Assembly (NCBI RefSeq): GCF_009856825.1 | Contig: NZ_WVTD01000003.1 | Span: forward strand, 268,907-332,906 | DNA length: 64,000 nucleotides | From: Novosphingobium silvae | GTDB lineage: Bacteria > Pseudomonadota > Alphaproteobacteria > Sphingomonadales > Sphingomonadaceae | Direction of reading: 5' to 3' | Part shown: positions 51,045-62,223 of the stretch, one piece after another | Position numbering within the stretch: position 1 is the first letter of the stretch | Layout: every line of letters begins with the position of its first letter | Notes under the pieces: model-generated | What the model saw: only the letters and a program-made list of their open reading frames with translations | Databases searched by the model: none | Told to the model about the DNA's origin: nothing | Program-made: the position numbers and the translations under genes

Positions 51045-52331
51045 ATGACCGCACTCTGGAAATCGGGCGGACCCGGCGCGCGCGACATCTTCGCCGCGTT
51101 CCTGTGCGACGAGACATCGACCGGCGTGGTGCGCAGCATCGCCGCCGAACTCGGCTGGCCGAGCGAAAAGTGCCAGAAGGGCGGCCTTCGCAGCGCCGTG
51201 CAGTCGCTGTCCGTCACCGCTAGCCCCAATATCCTGATGGTCGACCTGTCGGAAAGCGGCGATCCGCTCAGCGACATCAATGCGCTGGCCGAAGTCTGCG
51301 AGCCCGGCACCGTCGTGATCGCGGTGGGCCAGGTGAACGACGTGCGCCTCTATCGCGACCTCATCAACAGCGGCATTCACGACTACCTGCTCAAGCCCCT
51401 TTCCTCCGGGCAGGTGCGCGATGCGCTGGCGCACGCGCAGGCGGTGTTCTCGGCCCCGCGCGTCCATGATTCGGGCGCGGCGGCGGCGCATATCTCGACG
51501 GCGGTGATCGGCACGCGCGGCGGCGTCGGCGCCTCCACCCTAGCGACCTCGCTGGCCTGGCTGCTGAGCACCGACCACAAGCTGCCGACCGCGCTGCTCG
51601 ACCTCGACATCCATTTCGGGACGGGCGCGCTGTGCCTCGACCTGGAACCCGGCCGCGGCCTGACCGACGCGATCGAGAACCCGAGCCGCATCGACGGCCT
51701 GTTCATCGAGCGCGCCATGATCCGCGCGAACGACAACCTCGCGATCCTTTCCGCCGAAGCGCCGATGAACACGCCGCTGATGACCGACGGCTCGGCCTTC
51801 GTACAGCTCGAGGAGGAATTCCGCGCCGCCTTCGCCACGACGGTGATCGACCTGCCGCGCAACATGCTGGTCAACTTCCCGCAGCTGCTGGCCAACGTGA
51901 ACGTCGTGGTGCTCGTCACCGAGATGACGCTGGCCTCCGCGCGCGATACGATCCGCATGCTCTCCTGGCTGAAGGCCAACGCCACGCAGACGCAGGTGCT
52001 CGTCGTCGCCAACAAGGTCCAGCCCGCGCTTTCCGAGATCAGCCGCGCGGACTTCGAGGCCTCCATCGAATCGAAGCTGGACTTCGTCGTCCCCTACGAC
52101 CTCAAGGCCGCGTCGCGCGCCGCGAAGCTGGGCCAGACCTTTGCCGAGGCCAATCCCTCGAACCGCCCGGGCGCGGTCATGCGCGAGCTGGCGCAGGCGA
52201 TCGTCGACACCGGCGACGCGCGCGAGGAAGCCGGGCGCACGGCATCGGCCAAGCCTTCGCTCCTTGGCAAGATCGACTTCAAGTCGATGATGCCGGGAGC
52301 AAGGAAGAAGGCGCAGGCGAGCGCGCAGTAA
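51045..52331 (+). CDS. cpaE: Pilus assembly ATPase CpaE/TadZ
   Basis: 428 aa. An N-terminal receiver-like domain (ILMVDLSESGDPLSDINALA, DYLLKPLSSGQVRDAL) and a MinD/ParA-like ATPase domain: deviant Walker A GTRGGVGASTLATSLAWLL, Walker A' region LLDLDIHFGTGALCLDLEPG. CpaE localises the Tad machinery at the pole. It is followed by tadB after 37 nt; the usual cpaF gene is missing at this point. Confidence 0.93.
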   Translation: MTALWKSGGPGARDIFAAFLCDETSTGVVRSIAAELGWPSEKCQKGGLRSAVQSLSVTASPNILMVDLSESGDPLSDINALAEVCEPGTVVIAVGQVNDVRLYRDLINSGIHDYLLKPLSSGQVRDALAHAQAVFSAPRVHDSGAAAAHISTAVIGTRGGVGASTLATSLAWLLSTDHKLPTALLDLDIHFGTGALCLDLEPGRGLTDAIENPSRIDGLFIERAMIRANDNLAILSAEAPMNTPLMTDGSAFVQLEEEFRAAFATTVIDLPRNMLVNFPQLLANVNVVVLVTEMTLASARDTIRMLSWLKANATQTQVLVVANKVQPALSEISRADFEASIESKLDFVVPYDLKAASRAAKLGQTFAEANPSNRPGAVMRELAQAIVDTGDAREEAGRTASAKPSLLGKIDFKSMMPGARKKAQASAQ

Positions 52332-52368
52332 GGCGCGGGCGCACTCCGGAAGGCACGGCGAGACGACG

Positions 52369-53340
52369 ATGAATTTCCTCCAGCTGATCATGGTCGGATG
52401 CGGTCTGGGCGGCGCGTTCCTGCTGCTCTGGGCGGCGCTGTCCGGCCCTTCCCCCACGCGCGAGTCGACCCGTCGCCTCAAGAGCGTGAGAGTGCGCCAC
52501 TCGTCCAACAGCAGCGAACGGCTGGAGGCGCAGATGCGCCGCGCCGTAGCCGCCCGCAAGCCGCGCACCCACAAGATCGCGGGCTCTGCATCGCGGGCGG
52601 AAGCGCTGGCGCTGCGCCTCAACCGCTCGGGCAAGAAATGGACGATCTCGCAGTACGTCTACGGCTCGCTGGGCCTGGGCGTCTTCGTGGGGCTCATCGT
52701 CTTCCTCAAGAGCGGCGCGCTGTTCCTGGGCCTTGCCTTCGGCGCCTTCGTCGGGGCGGGACTCCCGCACATGGCGCTCAGCCACTTCATCAAGAAGCGC
52801 ACCAACGCCTTCAACGTGAAGTTCGCCGACGCCATCGACCTTCTGGTGCGCGGCCTGCGCTCGGGCCTTCCCGTCTCCGAGACGCTGACCGTGGTCTCGC
52901 AGGAGATCCCCGGCCCGGTGGGCGAGGAATTCAAGCTGGTGACCGACCGCATGAAGGTCGGCAAGTCGATGGAGGAGGCGCTGCAGGACACCGCCGACCG
53001 CCTCGGCATTCCCGAGTTCAACTTCTTCTGCATCACTCTCGCCATCCAGCGCGAGACCGGCGGCAACCTTGCCGAAACGCTGGCGAACCTGTCCGAAGTG
53101 CTGCGCAAGCGCGCGCAGATGAAGCTCAAGATCCGCGCGATGAGCTCGGAATCGAAAGCCTCGGCCTATATCGTCGGCTCGCTGCCGTTCATCGTCTTCG
53201 GGATGATCTACTGGCTCAACCCCACCTACATCGGCGAGTTCTTCCTGGACGAGCGGCTGATGGTGGCCGGGATCGGCGGCGGCATCTGGATGGGCATCGG
53301 CGCCTTCATCATGGCCAAGATGGTCAGCTTCGAGATCTGA
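52369..53340 (+). CDS. tadB: Type II/Flp secretion system inner-membrane protein TadB
   Basis: 323 aa. T2SSF domain with DLLVRGLRSGLPVSETL, EFKLVTDRMKVGKSMEEAL and ETGGNLAETLANLSEVLRKR, flanked by transmembrane helices (about 5-25, 100-130, 268-318). It is a platform protein of the Tad pilus. Confidence 0.94.
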   Translation: MNFLQLIMVGCGLGGAFLLLWAALSGPSPTRESTRRLKSVRVRHSSNSSERLEAQMRRAVAARKPRTHKIAGSASRAEALALRLNRSGKKWTISQYVYGSLGLGVFVGLIVFLKSGALFLGLAFGAFVGAGLPHMALSHFIKKRTNAFNVKFADAIDLLVRGLRSGLPVSETLTVVSQEIPGPVGEEFKLVTDRMKVGKSMEEALQDTADRLGIPEFNFFCITLAIQRETGGNLAETLANLSEVLRKRAQMKLKIRAMSSESKASAYIVGSLPFIVFGMIYWLNPTYIGEFFLDERLMVAGIGGGIWMGIGAFIMAKMVSFEI

Positions 53341-53358
53341 TCAGGGACTGCGACGAAC

Positions 53359-54363
53359 ATGCTCGACCAACCCGCCGGCCCCACCATCCTCGGTTTCGAC
53401 GTCACGCTCGTCGGCACGCTGCTGTCGATCGTGGCGGCCGCCGCGATGCTCCTTGCGATCTATTCGGCCATCACCATCCGCGATCCCATGCAGAAGCGGG
53501 TCAAGGCGCTCAACCAGCGGCGCGAGGCGCTGAAGTCGGGCCTCGTCACCACGGCCCGCAAGCGCCAGAGCGTGGTGCGCCGCAACGACACGACCGACCG
53601 CATGGGCGCGTTCCTGGGCAGCGCGAAGATGCTGCAGGACAGCCAGATCAAGGTGATCGAGCAGAAGCTCGCACAGGCCGGCATCCGCAACAAGGAATGG
53701 GCCGTCGCCGTGGTCTTCGCGCGGCTCGTCGCCCCGATCGTGCTGGGCGCGCTGGGCGCGCTGGTGATCTACGGCATCGATTACTTCCCGGAGTGGGGCA
53801 GCTTCAAGAAGTTCCTCGCTTTCGCGGCGATGGTGCTGCTGGGCTACAAGGGCCCGGACATCTTCATCCAGAACATGGTGAGCAAGCGCACCGACGCGAT
53901 CCGCAAGGGGCTTCCCGACGCGCTCGACCTGCTGGTGATCTGCGCCGAGGCCGGCCTCACCGTCGACGCCGCGTTCGAGCGCGTCTCGCGCGAGCTGGGC
54001 CGCGCCTACCCCGAACTGGGCGACGAGTTCTCGATGACCTCGATCGAGCTGTCGTTCCTCACCGAACGGCGCCAGGCGTTCGAGAACCTTGCATACCGCG
54101 TCAACCTCGATGCGGTGAAGGGCGTGGTCACCACCATGATCCAGACCGAGCGATACGGCACGCCCCTCGCCTCGGCGCTGCGCGTGCTCTCGGCCGAATT
54201 CCGCAACGAGCGCATGATGCGGGCCGAGGAAAAGGCCGCGCGCCTGCCCGCGATCATGACCGTGCCGCTGATCCTGTTCATCTTGCCCACGCTCTTCGTG
54301 GTCATCCTTGGTCCGGCGGCCTGCTCGATCTCGGACGCGTTCTCGGGCGGCGGGCCCGGCTGA
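53359..54363 (+). CDS. tadC: Type II/Flp secretion system inner-membrane protein TadC
   Basis: 334 aa. T2SSF domain: DALDLLVICAEAGLTVDAAF, ELGDEFSMTSIELSFLTERR, and GTPLASALRVLSAEFRNERM. Helices at the N terminus and before the C terminus. Paralogue of TadB and its partner in the inner-membrane platform. Last gene of the cluster here. Confidence 0.94.
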   Translation: MLDQPAGPTILGFDVTLVGTLLSIVAAAAMLLAIYSAITIRDPMQKRVKALNQRREALKSGLVTTARKRQSVVRRNDTTDRMGAFLGSAKMLQDSQIKVIEQKLAQAGIRNKEWAVAVVFARLVAPIVLGALGALVIYGIDYFPEWGSFKKFLAFAAMVLLGYKGPDIFIQNMVSKRTDAIRKGLPDALDLLVICAEAGLTVDAAFERVSRELGRAYPELGDEFSMTSIELSFLTERRQAFENLAYRVNLDAVKGVVTTMIQTERYGTPLASALRVLSAEFRNERMMRAEEKAARLPAIMTVPLILFILPTLFVVILGPAACSISDAFSGGGPG

Positions 54364-54385
54364 CGCCGCCCCAGAGTTCGACGCT

Positions 54386-54922
54386 CTAGAGTTCGACGCC
54401 CTGGAGTTCGCGCACCATGTAGCAGGCGCCCTCGCCATAGCTTTCGAGCTTGCGCGAGAGCGCCTCGTCACCCGCCACCGGCGCGAAGCCCATGGCCTGC
54501 CAGAACCCTCGCGTCCCGTTCACCGAGACGAGCGCGATGCGCCGGGCGCCCCGTCCGCGCATCTCCTCCACGAGCCGCTGCACGATAGGCCGTGCATGTC
54601 CCTGCCCCCTTGCTTCCGGCGCGAACGCAAGGTCGTGGAGGTAGACGTCCTCAATCGAGGGCGGCAGTGCACCCAGCGCGCTGTTCAGCGGCGGGATCGC
54701 CCCGCGTGGCCAGGGATAGGCGATGAGATAGCCCGCCACCTGCCCGTCCCTGTCCAGTACGAAGCAACCTTCCGGAAACAGCGCGAGCCGCTCCTCGAAG
54801 CACGCGCGCGCCTCGAAGTGCTCGGGAAAGGCGGAGCGCGCCACCGCCACCACGCCATCGATATCGGCGCCCGTCATGCCTCTCCATCGCGTGGGGGTTA
54901 CGGGTGCTGCGTCTGTGTTCAT
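54386..54922 (-). CDS. GNAT family N-acetyltransferase
   Basis: 178 aa. Acetyl-CoA binding motif VYLHDLAFAPEARGQGHARP with R-G-Q-G-H-A, then IALVSVNGTRGFWQAMGF. The substrate is unknown. Near-repeats of AGAGTTCGACGC lie at the 3' end. It converges on tadC. Confidence 0.85.
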   Translation of the reverse strand: MNTDAAPVTPTRWRGMTGADIDGVVAVARSAFPEHFEARACFEERLALFPEGCFVLDRDGQVAGYLIAYPWPRGAIPPLNSALGALPPSIEDVYLHDLAFAPEARGQGHARPIVQRLVEEMRGRGARRIALVSVNGTRGFWQAMGFAPVAGDEALSRKLESYGEGACYMVRELQGVEL

Positions 54923-55132
54923 CGCGGTGCTGCTCCGATGGCGCCTCTCGGGACGACTGGATAGCCGCGCTTCCCGCGCTTTGCACGCCCGGCGGCGACG
55001 ATCGCACGCCAGTGCCCCGCACGGCTATATCCCCCACTTCCGGAACCCGCGCGCCTTTCGTGCGTCCCCTCCATGCGATACGACAGGCACCCACCGGGCC
55101 TGCCGGGGGCGGCCCGTCGGATAGGATGTGAC

Positions 55133-56194
55133 TTGAACAGCTTGAGCCGTTTCACCGAGCGCCTGCCGCTACTGCCCGAACGGCCGCAGGTGCAGTATGC
55201 GGTGACGCTGGTGCTGTGCTTCGTAGCACTGTGGGTGCGCTGGGTGCTCGACGGCGCCTTTCCGCCCGGCTACCCGTTCGTCTCGTTCTTCCCCGCGGTG
55301 ATCCTCAGCTCGTTCCTCTTCGGCCCGCGTCCAGGCGCGCTGGCGGCGGTGCTCTGCGGCTTGTTCGCCTGGTACGTCTTCATCCCGCCGCGCGGCGTCT
55401 TCGCGCTAAACCACGGGACGGTCACCGCGATGCTCTTCTACACGGGCGTCGTCGTGGTCGACATCCTGCTGGTCCACCTCATGCAGGCGGCCAACCAGCG
55501 CCTGCGCGCCGCGCGCGAGGAAGTGCGCCAGCTGGCGGAAGAGCGCGGCCATCTGGTCGAGCGGGCGGAACTGCTGTTCCAGGAGATGCAGCACAGGGTG
55601 GGCAACAACCTGCAGATGGTGGGCGCGGTGCTGTCGCTCCAGATGCGCGGCCTCGTCGAACCCACCGCCAAGCGAGCGCTGGGCGATGCGGCGGCCCGGC
55701 TGCAGGTGATCGGCAACATCCAGCGCCAGCTCTACCGGCAGGACGGCCAGCTCGTCCCGCTCGACGTCTTTCTGGGCGAGGTGTCCAGCAAGATCATGGC
55801 CTCGAGCGCAAGGCCCGGGATCACCTGCACTCTCGAGGCGGAGCGCGACATCGTGCTCAAGCCAGACAGCGCCGTGCCGGTGGCGCTGATCGTCAGCGAG
55901 GCGATCGCCAACGCGCTCGAGCACGGGTTTGCCGACCGCGAGGCGGGCGCGATCCACCTGCGCGTCGTCCGGCTCGACGGCACCATCCAACTCAGCGTCG
56001 AGGACGATGGCAGCGGCCTGCCGCAGGGCTTCGACCCTGAGCTTGCCGACTCGATAGGCCTTCGCATCTCGCGTGTGCTGTGCCGCCAGCTCGGCGCGCG
56101 GATGGAGCTGCGCAGCGGGCGCGAATCGGGCGCCTGCATGACCCTTGTCCTGCCCCTTTCCCGCCTTGCCGACCCCGCGCCGGATGAGGACTGA
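55133..56194 (+). CDS. Sensor histidine kinase, DUF4118 plus HisKA_2 (HWE-like) type
   Basis: About 353 aa from TTG 55133 (a frame from ATG 55073 adds 20 poorly conserved residues). DUF4118 domain of KdpD type with three or four transmembrane helices (PGYPFVSFFPAVILSSFLFG, GLFAWYVFIPP), a coiled segment, the HisKA_2 phosphoacceptor EMQHRVGNNLQMVGAVLSLQ (His about residue 154) and an ATPase domain with SEAIANALEHGF and VEDDGSGLPQGF. No response regulator is adjacent. Related kinases feed the alphaproteobacterial general stress response or light/redox signalling; the signal here is unknown. Confidence 0.82.
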   Translation: MNSLSRFTERLPLLPERPQVQYAVTLVLCFVALWVRWVLDGAFPPGYPFVSFFPAVILSSFLFGPRPGALAAVLCGLFAWYVFIPPRGVFALNHGTVTAMLFYTGVVVVDILLVHLMQAANQRLRAAREEVRQLAEERGHLVERAELLFQEMQHRVGNNLQMVGAVLSLQMRGLVEPTAKRALGDAAARLQVIGNIQRQLYRQDGQLVPLDVFLGEVSSKIMASSARPGITCTLEAERDIVLKPDSAVPVALIVSEAIANALEHGFADREAGAIHLRVVRLDGTIQLSVEDDGSGLPQGFDPELADSIGLRISRVLCRQLGARMELRSGRESGACMTLVLPLSRLADPAPDED

Positions 56195-56326
56195 TCGCTC
56201 ATTCCCGGCGGCTCGCGGCGGGGCTGCGACGAACCCGGCCCAAATCGACGGCACCTGCGCTTTCGGTAACTTGAGATTCAGCCGCGTGCGCCTACATTGG
56301 CCGACTGAAAGGACGGTTTCCCGCAA

Positions 56327-58258
<1,932 letters not shown>

Positions 58259-58303
58259 GGCAAACGCTTAAGCCACAAGGTCTCCTCCGGGAGAATGCAG
58301 GAA

Positions 58304-58335
58304 GGGGGCGCCGGCACAACCGGTGTCCCCTTTTT
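58304..58335 (+). terminator. Rho-independent terminator after ftsH
   Basis: GGGGGCGCCGG, loop, CCGGTGTCCCC, then TTTTT, with G-T pairs in the middle of the stem. Confidence 0.85.
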
Positions 58336-58590
58336 GCTTGGGCGGGCAGCAGGTCATGGAAGAACGCGCACCGCGTTCGTTGAACACGCGCCGCATGTCG
58401 GCCGGCATGGCAACGCGGACCGAGCAGTGACGTCCCGCCAAGGCAGGCGCTTTCGTGCGTGTGCGCCCTCCCGCCCGGCCGGGCGCTCCACAAATTTCGC
58501 CGCCTCGGGAGCACCCTGCCGCGCCTCGGCCCGGCTAGGTTCAGCGTAGTCGAAACTGGCGACGGGCCGGCGACACGCCAGATCGACGCT
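58336..58590. other. Intergenic region between ftsH terminator and the ParA-like gene
   Basis: 255 nt with no gene I can support. Both flanking genes converge on it. No terminator is clear on the minus strand side. Confidence 0.5.
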
Positions 58591-59436
58591 TCAGCGCCGC
58601 TCCTGCAGCTTCTTCTCGATCGCGGTCCAGAGCCGCTGGAAGGCGAGCGCGGCCGCGCTTTGCGGCGCGAACGCGCCTACCGGCTGGCGGTGGACGGCCC
58701 CTTGCTCGACCGCGCTGGCATAAGGGATCGACGGCCAGTTGGGGTTCGTCTCCTGCGCCTGCTTGTGCAGCGCGCGGCGCATGTCGAGCATGGAGAGCAC
58801 CGGCAGGATCGGCGGGTGGCGCTTGGTGTTGCCTGCGATTTCGCGCACCACGAGGTCGAAGGCCCGGGCCGAAAGCGGCGACGGCGGCAGCGGCACGATC
58901 ACGAGGTCGGCCGCGCGCACGATCTGGGCGGAAAGCTCGTTCATGACCGGCGGGCAATCGAGGATGATGCGCGAATAATCCGCCGAGAGTTCCTCGGTCA
59001 GGCGGGCAAGCCGCTTGCGCTTGCCGATCCTGGCAAGCTGCGCATCGAGGCTGCGGATCGATTCGTCCGCTGGCAGCACGTCGAGCCCGGCGAAGGCGGT
59101 CTTCTGGATGAGCCGGGTGGCTGGCCGCTCGCGCGCGAAGACTTCCTCGGCCAGCTGCGTATCCTGCGGCTCCAGGCCATAGAGGAAGGCCGAGCCTCCG
59201 GCGGCGTCGAGATCCCACAGCAGCGTCGGCCGTTCGCCTGCCACGGCCGAGCACCAGGCGAGATTGGCCGCGAAGGTCGTCTTCCCGACCCCGCCTTTTA
59301 CGCTGTAGATCGCGATCGTCGCCCCGCCATGAGGCGCTTTTGGCGGCTGGGGCTCAACGTCCGAAAGGGGACCGCCCTTTCTGGACGCTCCCCCCGGGAA
59401 ACCGATGATGCGAGGCAGTTTCGACTTGGCAGGCAC
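58591..59436 (-). CDS. ParA/MinD-like ATPase
   Basis: 281 aa. Walker A (deviant) YSVKGGVGKTTFAANLAW, then LWDLDAAGGSAFLYGLEPQD, RIILDCPPVMNELSAQIV and VIVPLPPSPLSARAFDLV. It belongs to the ParA family but no partner parB or centromere site is seen. An N-terminal disordered stretch of about 38 residues precedes the ATPase. Such stand-alone ParA-like ATPases position chromosomes, polar proteins or other cargo. Confidence 0.85.
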   Translation of the reverse strand: MPAKSKLPRIIGFPGGASRKGGPLSDVEPQPPKAPHGGATIAIYSVKGGVGKTTFAANLAWCSAVAGERPTLLWDLDAAGGSAFLYGLEPQDTQLAEEVFARERPATRLIQKTAFAGLDVLPADESIRSLDAQLARIGKRKRLARLTEELSADYSRIILDCPPVMNELSAQIVRAADLVIVPLPPSPLSARAFDLVVREIAGNTKRHPPILPVLSMLDMRRALHKQAQETNPNWPSIPYASAVEQGAVHRQPVGAFAPQSAAALAFQRLWTAIEKKLQERR

Positions 59437-59480
59437 CTCGTGATCGTTGCCCGCCGCGCCGCGACAGTCAACGAAAACGA

Positions 59481-59825
59481 TCAGCCGTCGTAGTCGCCGC
59501 CGATCGAGGTGTTGCGCGTGGGCGCCGAGGCGGTGATGCGCAGAGCCTCGGCCGACTGGCTCAGCGAGCCGACTTCGTCCATCTCGTCGTCATCGTCGGG
59601 CAGGACGCGCTGCATCGAGGAAACCAGCGTTTCCTTGAGGTTCGCAGGAACCACGGTCTGCTCGGCGATTTCGCGCAGGGCAACGACCGGGTTCTTGTCA
59701 CGGTCGCGCTCGAGAGTGAGTTCCGCACCGCCCGAAATCTCGCGCGCGCGCTGGGCGGCAAGCAGGACGAGATCGAAGCGGTTGGGGATCTTGTCGACGC
59801 AGTCTTCGACAGTTACGCGCGCCAT
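59481..59825 (-). CDS. rpoZ: DNA-directed RNA polymerase omega subunit
   Basis: 114 aa. [20 protein letters not shown] and [11 protein letters not shown], followed by [15 protein letters not shown], are the conserved omega helices. Omega promotes RNA polymerase assembly and, in many proteobacteria, binds ppGpp. The C-terminal part after residue 80 is acidic and less conserved. Start ATG 59825. Confidence 0.95.
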   Translation of the reverse strand: MARVTVEDCVDKIPNRFDLVLLAAQRAREISGGAELTLERDRDKNPVVALREIAEQTVVPANLKETLVSSMQRVLPDDDDEMDEVGSLSQSAEALRITASAPTRNTSIGGDYDG

Positions 59826-59920
59826 GGGCACTCCCGGGAAAGAATCTGAAAGGTCTGGAAAGGGCGGCACATAGTCCGCAGGACCGGAGAAGTCAAGGAA
59901 AGCGCCGGAAGCCGTTCCTC

Positions 59921-60994
59921 CTACGCTTGCGTGAACCCGAGCGCCAGCCTCGCCAGTTCCGGAAACGCCTGTGCCCGTTCGCGCGCCTGGGCATTGGCGG
60001 CGGTGCCCCGGATGACCCGGCCCTTGATGCCGTGGAAGATCGCAGCCAGGCGAAAGAAGTTGAAGGCCATGTAGTACCGGTAGTCCGGCAGCCCCTCGCG
60101 CCCGGTGCGCCGGCAGTAGGCGGCGACATAGTCCGCCTCGTTCGGGATGCCGAGCGCGGCGATGTCCGCTTCCCCCAGCCCCGCCACGATGTGCGGGGGC
60201 ATGTGGTACATCATCGCGTGATAGGCGAAGTCCGCCAGCGGATGGCCAAGCGTGGACAGCTCCCAGTCGAGCACGGCAAGCACGCGCGGCTCGGTGGGAT
60301 GGAAGATCATGTTGTCGATGCGAAAGTCGCCGTGGATGACGCTGGAGGAACCGTCGTCGGCGGGCATGTTGTCCTCGAGCCAGGCGATCACCGCGTCCAT
60401 GTCGGCGTTGCGGCCCGCCGCTTCGTCCTCGAGATACTGCTTCGACCATCGGCCGACCTGCCGCGCAAAGTAATTACCCGGCCTGCCGTAGTCTCCAAGG
60501 CCGATCGCCTCGGGATCGAAGGCGTGGAGCTGCGCGATCGCGGCGTTCATCGCATCGAAGATGGCGGCGCGTTCATCGTTGGAGACGCCGGGCACGGTGG
60601 CGTCCCAGAAGATGCGGCCCTCCACCATCTCCATGACGTAGAACCAGGTGCCGATCACCGCGTCATCCGTGCACAGGCCATGGACCTGCGCCACCGGAAA
60701 GCCCGCGCCGTGGAGTGCTAAGAGAACTTTCGCCTCGCGCTCCACCGCATGCGCGCCCCTGAGCAGCTGGCCGGGCGGCTTGCGGCGCAGGACATAGCTG
60801 CGCGCAGGCGTCACCAGCTTGTAGGTCGGGTTCGATTGCCCGCCCTTGAACTGCTCGATCGTGAGCGGCCCGGCGAAGCCCTCGACATTGGCGTCCATCC
60901 AGCGAACCAGCGCGGCCTCGTCGAAGCCATAGCCTTCGCGCACGGCGGAAGTGCCGGAGTTGGCGTCGGACAGATCGGGCGCGACCTCGCTCAT
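59921..60994 (-). CDS. APH-family phosphotransferase (ACAD10-like)
   Basis: 357 aa from ATG 60994, overlapping the acyl-CoA dehydrogenase stop by ATGA. Conserved N-lobe [16 protein letters not shown], catalytic loop [19 protein letters not shown] and metal motif [20 protein letters not shown]. Kinases of this type in mammals (ACAD10/11) phosphorylate 4-hydroxy acyl-CoA as the first step in 4-hydroxy acid breakdown, with a partner acyl-CoA dehydrogenase. Here the dehydrogenase gene is the upstream partner in the same operon, consistent with the same chemistry; this is inference. Confidence 0.9.
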   Translation of the reverse strand: MSEVAPDLSDANSGTSAVREGYGFDEAALVRWMDANVEGFAGPLTIEQFKGGQSNPTYKLVTPARSYVLRRKPPGQLLRGAHAVEREAKVLLALHGAGFPVAQVHGLCTDDAVIGTWFYVMEMVEGRIFWDATVPGVSNDERAAIFDAMNAAIAQLHAFDPEAIGLGDYGRPGNYFARQVGRWSKQYLEDEAAGRNADMDAVIAWLEDNMPADDGSSSVIHGDFRIDNMIFHPTEPRVLAVLDWELSTLGHPLADFAYHAMMYHMPPHIVAGLGEADIAALGIPNEADYVAAYCRRTGREGLPDYRYYMAFNFFRLAAIFHGIKGRVIRGTAANAQARERAQAFPELARLALGFTQA

Positions 60995-62223
60995 GCCGGT
61001 TCGGTTTGCGTCTGCTGGGATGTCGCTGTCGCCAGAGCTTCCTGGGCCTTGCGCCAGTCGCGGCGGATCTTCTTGGCAAGGCTCCACTTGTGGACCTCGG
61101 TCGGGCCATCATAGATGCGGAAGGCGCGGATTTCGCGGAACACCTGCTCGACGATGGTGCGCTCGGTCACGCCGATGCCGCCCAGCACCTGCACGCAGTT
61201 GTCGGCGATCTTCATCAGCGCTTCCGAGACCGAGACCTTGGCCATCGAGCTTTCGACCGTGCCGAGCGAGCCGGAATCGAGAACGCCCGCGCACCAGTCG
61301 ATCATCAGCTCGCACTGCTTGATGAGGATCTGGTTCTCCGCCAGCATGAAGCCCACGCCCTCGTGCTCGATGAGCTGCTTGCCGAAGGCCATGCGGCGGC
61401 AGGCGTAATCGGACGCGATCTCCTGCGCGCGGATGCAGGCCCCCAGCCAGCGCATGCAGTGCGAGAGGCGCGCAGGGCTCAGGCGCACCTGCGCGTACTT
61501 GAAGCCCTCGCCCGGCGCGCCCAGCATCTGTTCGGCCGGCACCCGCAGGTTGTCGATCGTCAGCGTGGCGTGGCCGCCGGGCATGGAGGTGTCTATGGTG
61601 TTGGGCACCTCGTCGATGCGGATCGCCGGGTCGGGCAGGTCGACGAGGAACATGCAGGCGCCGCCCCTGGTGTCCTCTTCCTCGGACGCGGCCATGACGA
61701 TGCCCACCATCGCGCCCTGCGCCCCGGTGATGAAGGTCTTACGCCCGTTGATAATCCAGTGGTCGCCGTCCTTGCGGCAGGTGGTCTTCATCATCGAAGG
61801 GTCAGAGCCGGCACCGCCCCAGTCGGCAGGCTCGGTCATGAAGAACGCGGAGCGGCCCCTGCCCTCCACCAGCGGCTTCAGAAAGCGGTCCTTCAGCTCG
61901 GGCGAGCCGACGTGGCCGATGAGGTACATGTTGCCCTCGTCCGGCGCCATGGTGTTGCAGGCGAGCGGGCCCAGCGGCGAGAGGCCCGACCTGATGAGCA
62001 CCACGGCCGTCTCGCGCTGGGTGAGGTGCGATCCGTCCTGCCGGATGTGCGGCGTGAGCACCCCGGCCTCGCGGGCGAGCGCGCGCATTTCCATCACCAG
62101 CTCGTCGGTCGGCGCGCCGTGATGGTCGCGGCGCGGGTCCTTCTCGTAAGGGACGATGCTTTCGCGCACGAAGGCCTCGACCTTGTCGGCCATGTACTGT
62201 GCGTGCTGGGAAATCTCGGTCAT
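60991..62223 (-). CDS. Acyl-CoA dehydrogenase
   Basis: 410 aa. N-terminal helical domain, AFFMTEPADWGGAGSDPSMM (FAD/substrate region), DGDHWIINGRKTFITGA, and the C-terminal KIADNCVQVLGGIGVTER and IYDGPTEVHKWSLAKKIRRD. Introduces a double bond alpha-beta to the CoA ester. It overlaps the VOC gene upstream by 1 nt and the APH-kinase gene downstream by 4 nt, indicating a tightly coupled operon. Confidence 0.94.
   Translation of the reverse strand: MTEISQHAQYMADKVEAFVRESIVPYEKDPRRDHHGAPTDELVMEMRALAREAGVLTPHIRQDGSHLTQRETAVVLIRSGLSPLGPLACNTMAPDEGNMYLIGHVGSPELKDRFLKPLVEGRGRSAFFMTEPADWGGAGSDPSMMKTTCRKDGDHWIINGRKTFITGAQGAMVGIVMAASEEEDTRGGACMFLVDLPDPAIRIDEVPNTIDTSMPGGHATLTIDNLRVPAEQMLGAPGEGFKYAQVRLSPARLSHCMRWLGACIRAQEIASDYACRRMAFGKQLIEHEGVGFMLAENQILIKQCELMIDWCAGVLDSGSLGTVESSMAKVSVSEALMKIADNCVQVLGGIGVTERTIVEQVFREIRAFRIYDGPTEVHKWSLAKKIRRDWRKAQEALATATSQQTQTEPA

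Noticed and set aside
54375..54410. Short tandem repeat AGAGTTCGACGC at the 3' ends of tadC and the GNAT gene
   Set aside because: Two and a half copies within coding or near-stop sequence; too short to call a repeat element.
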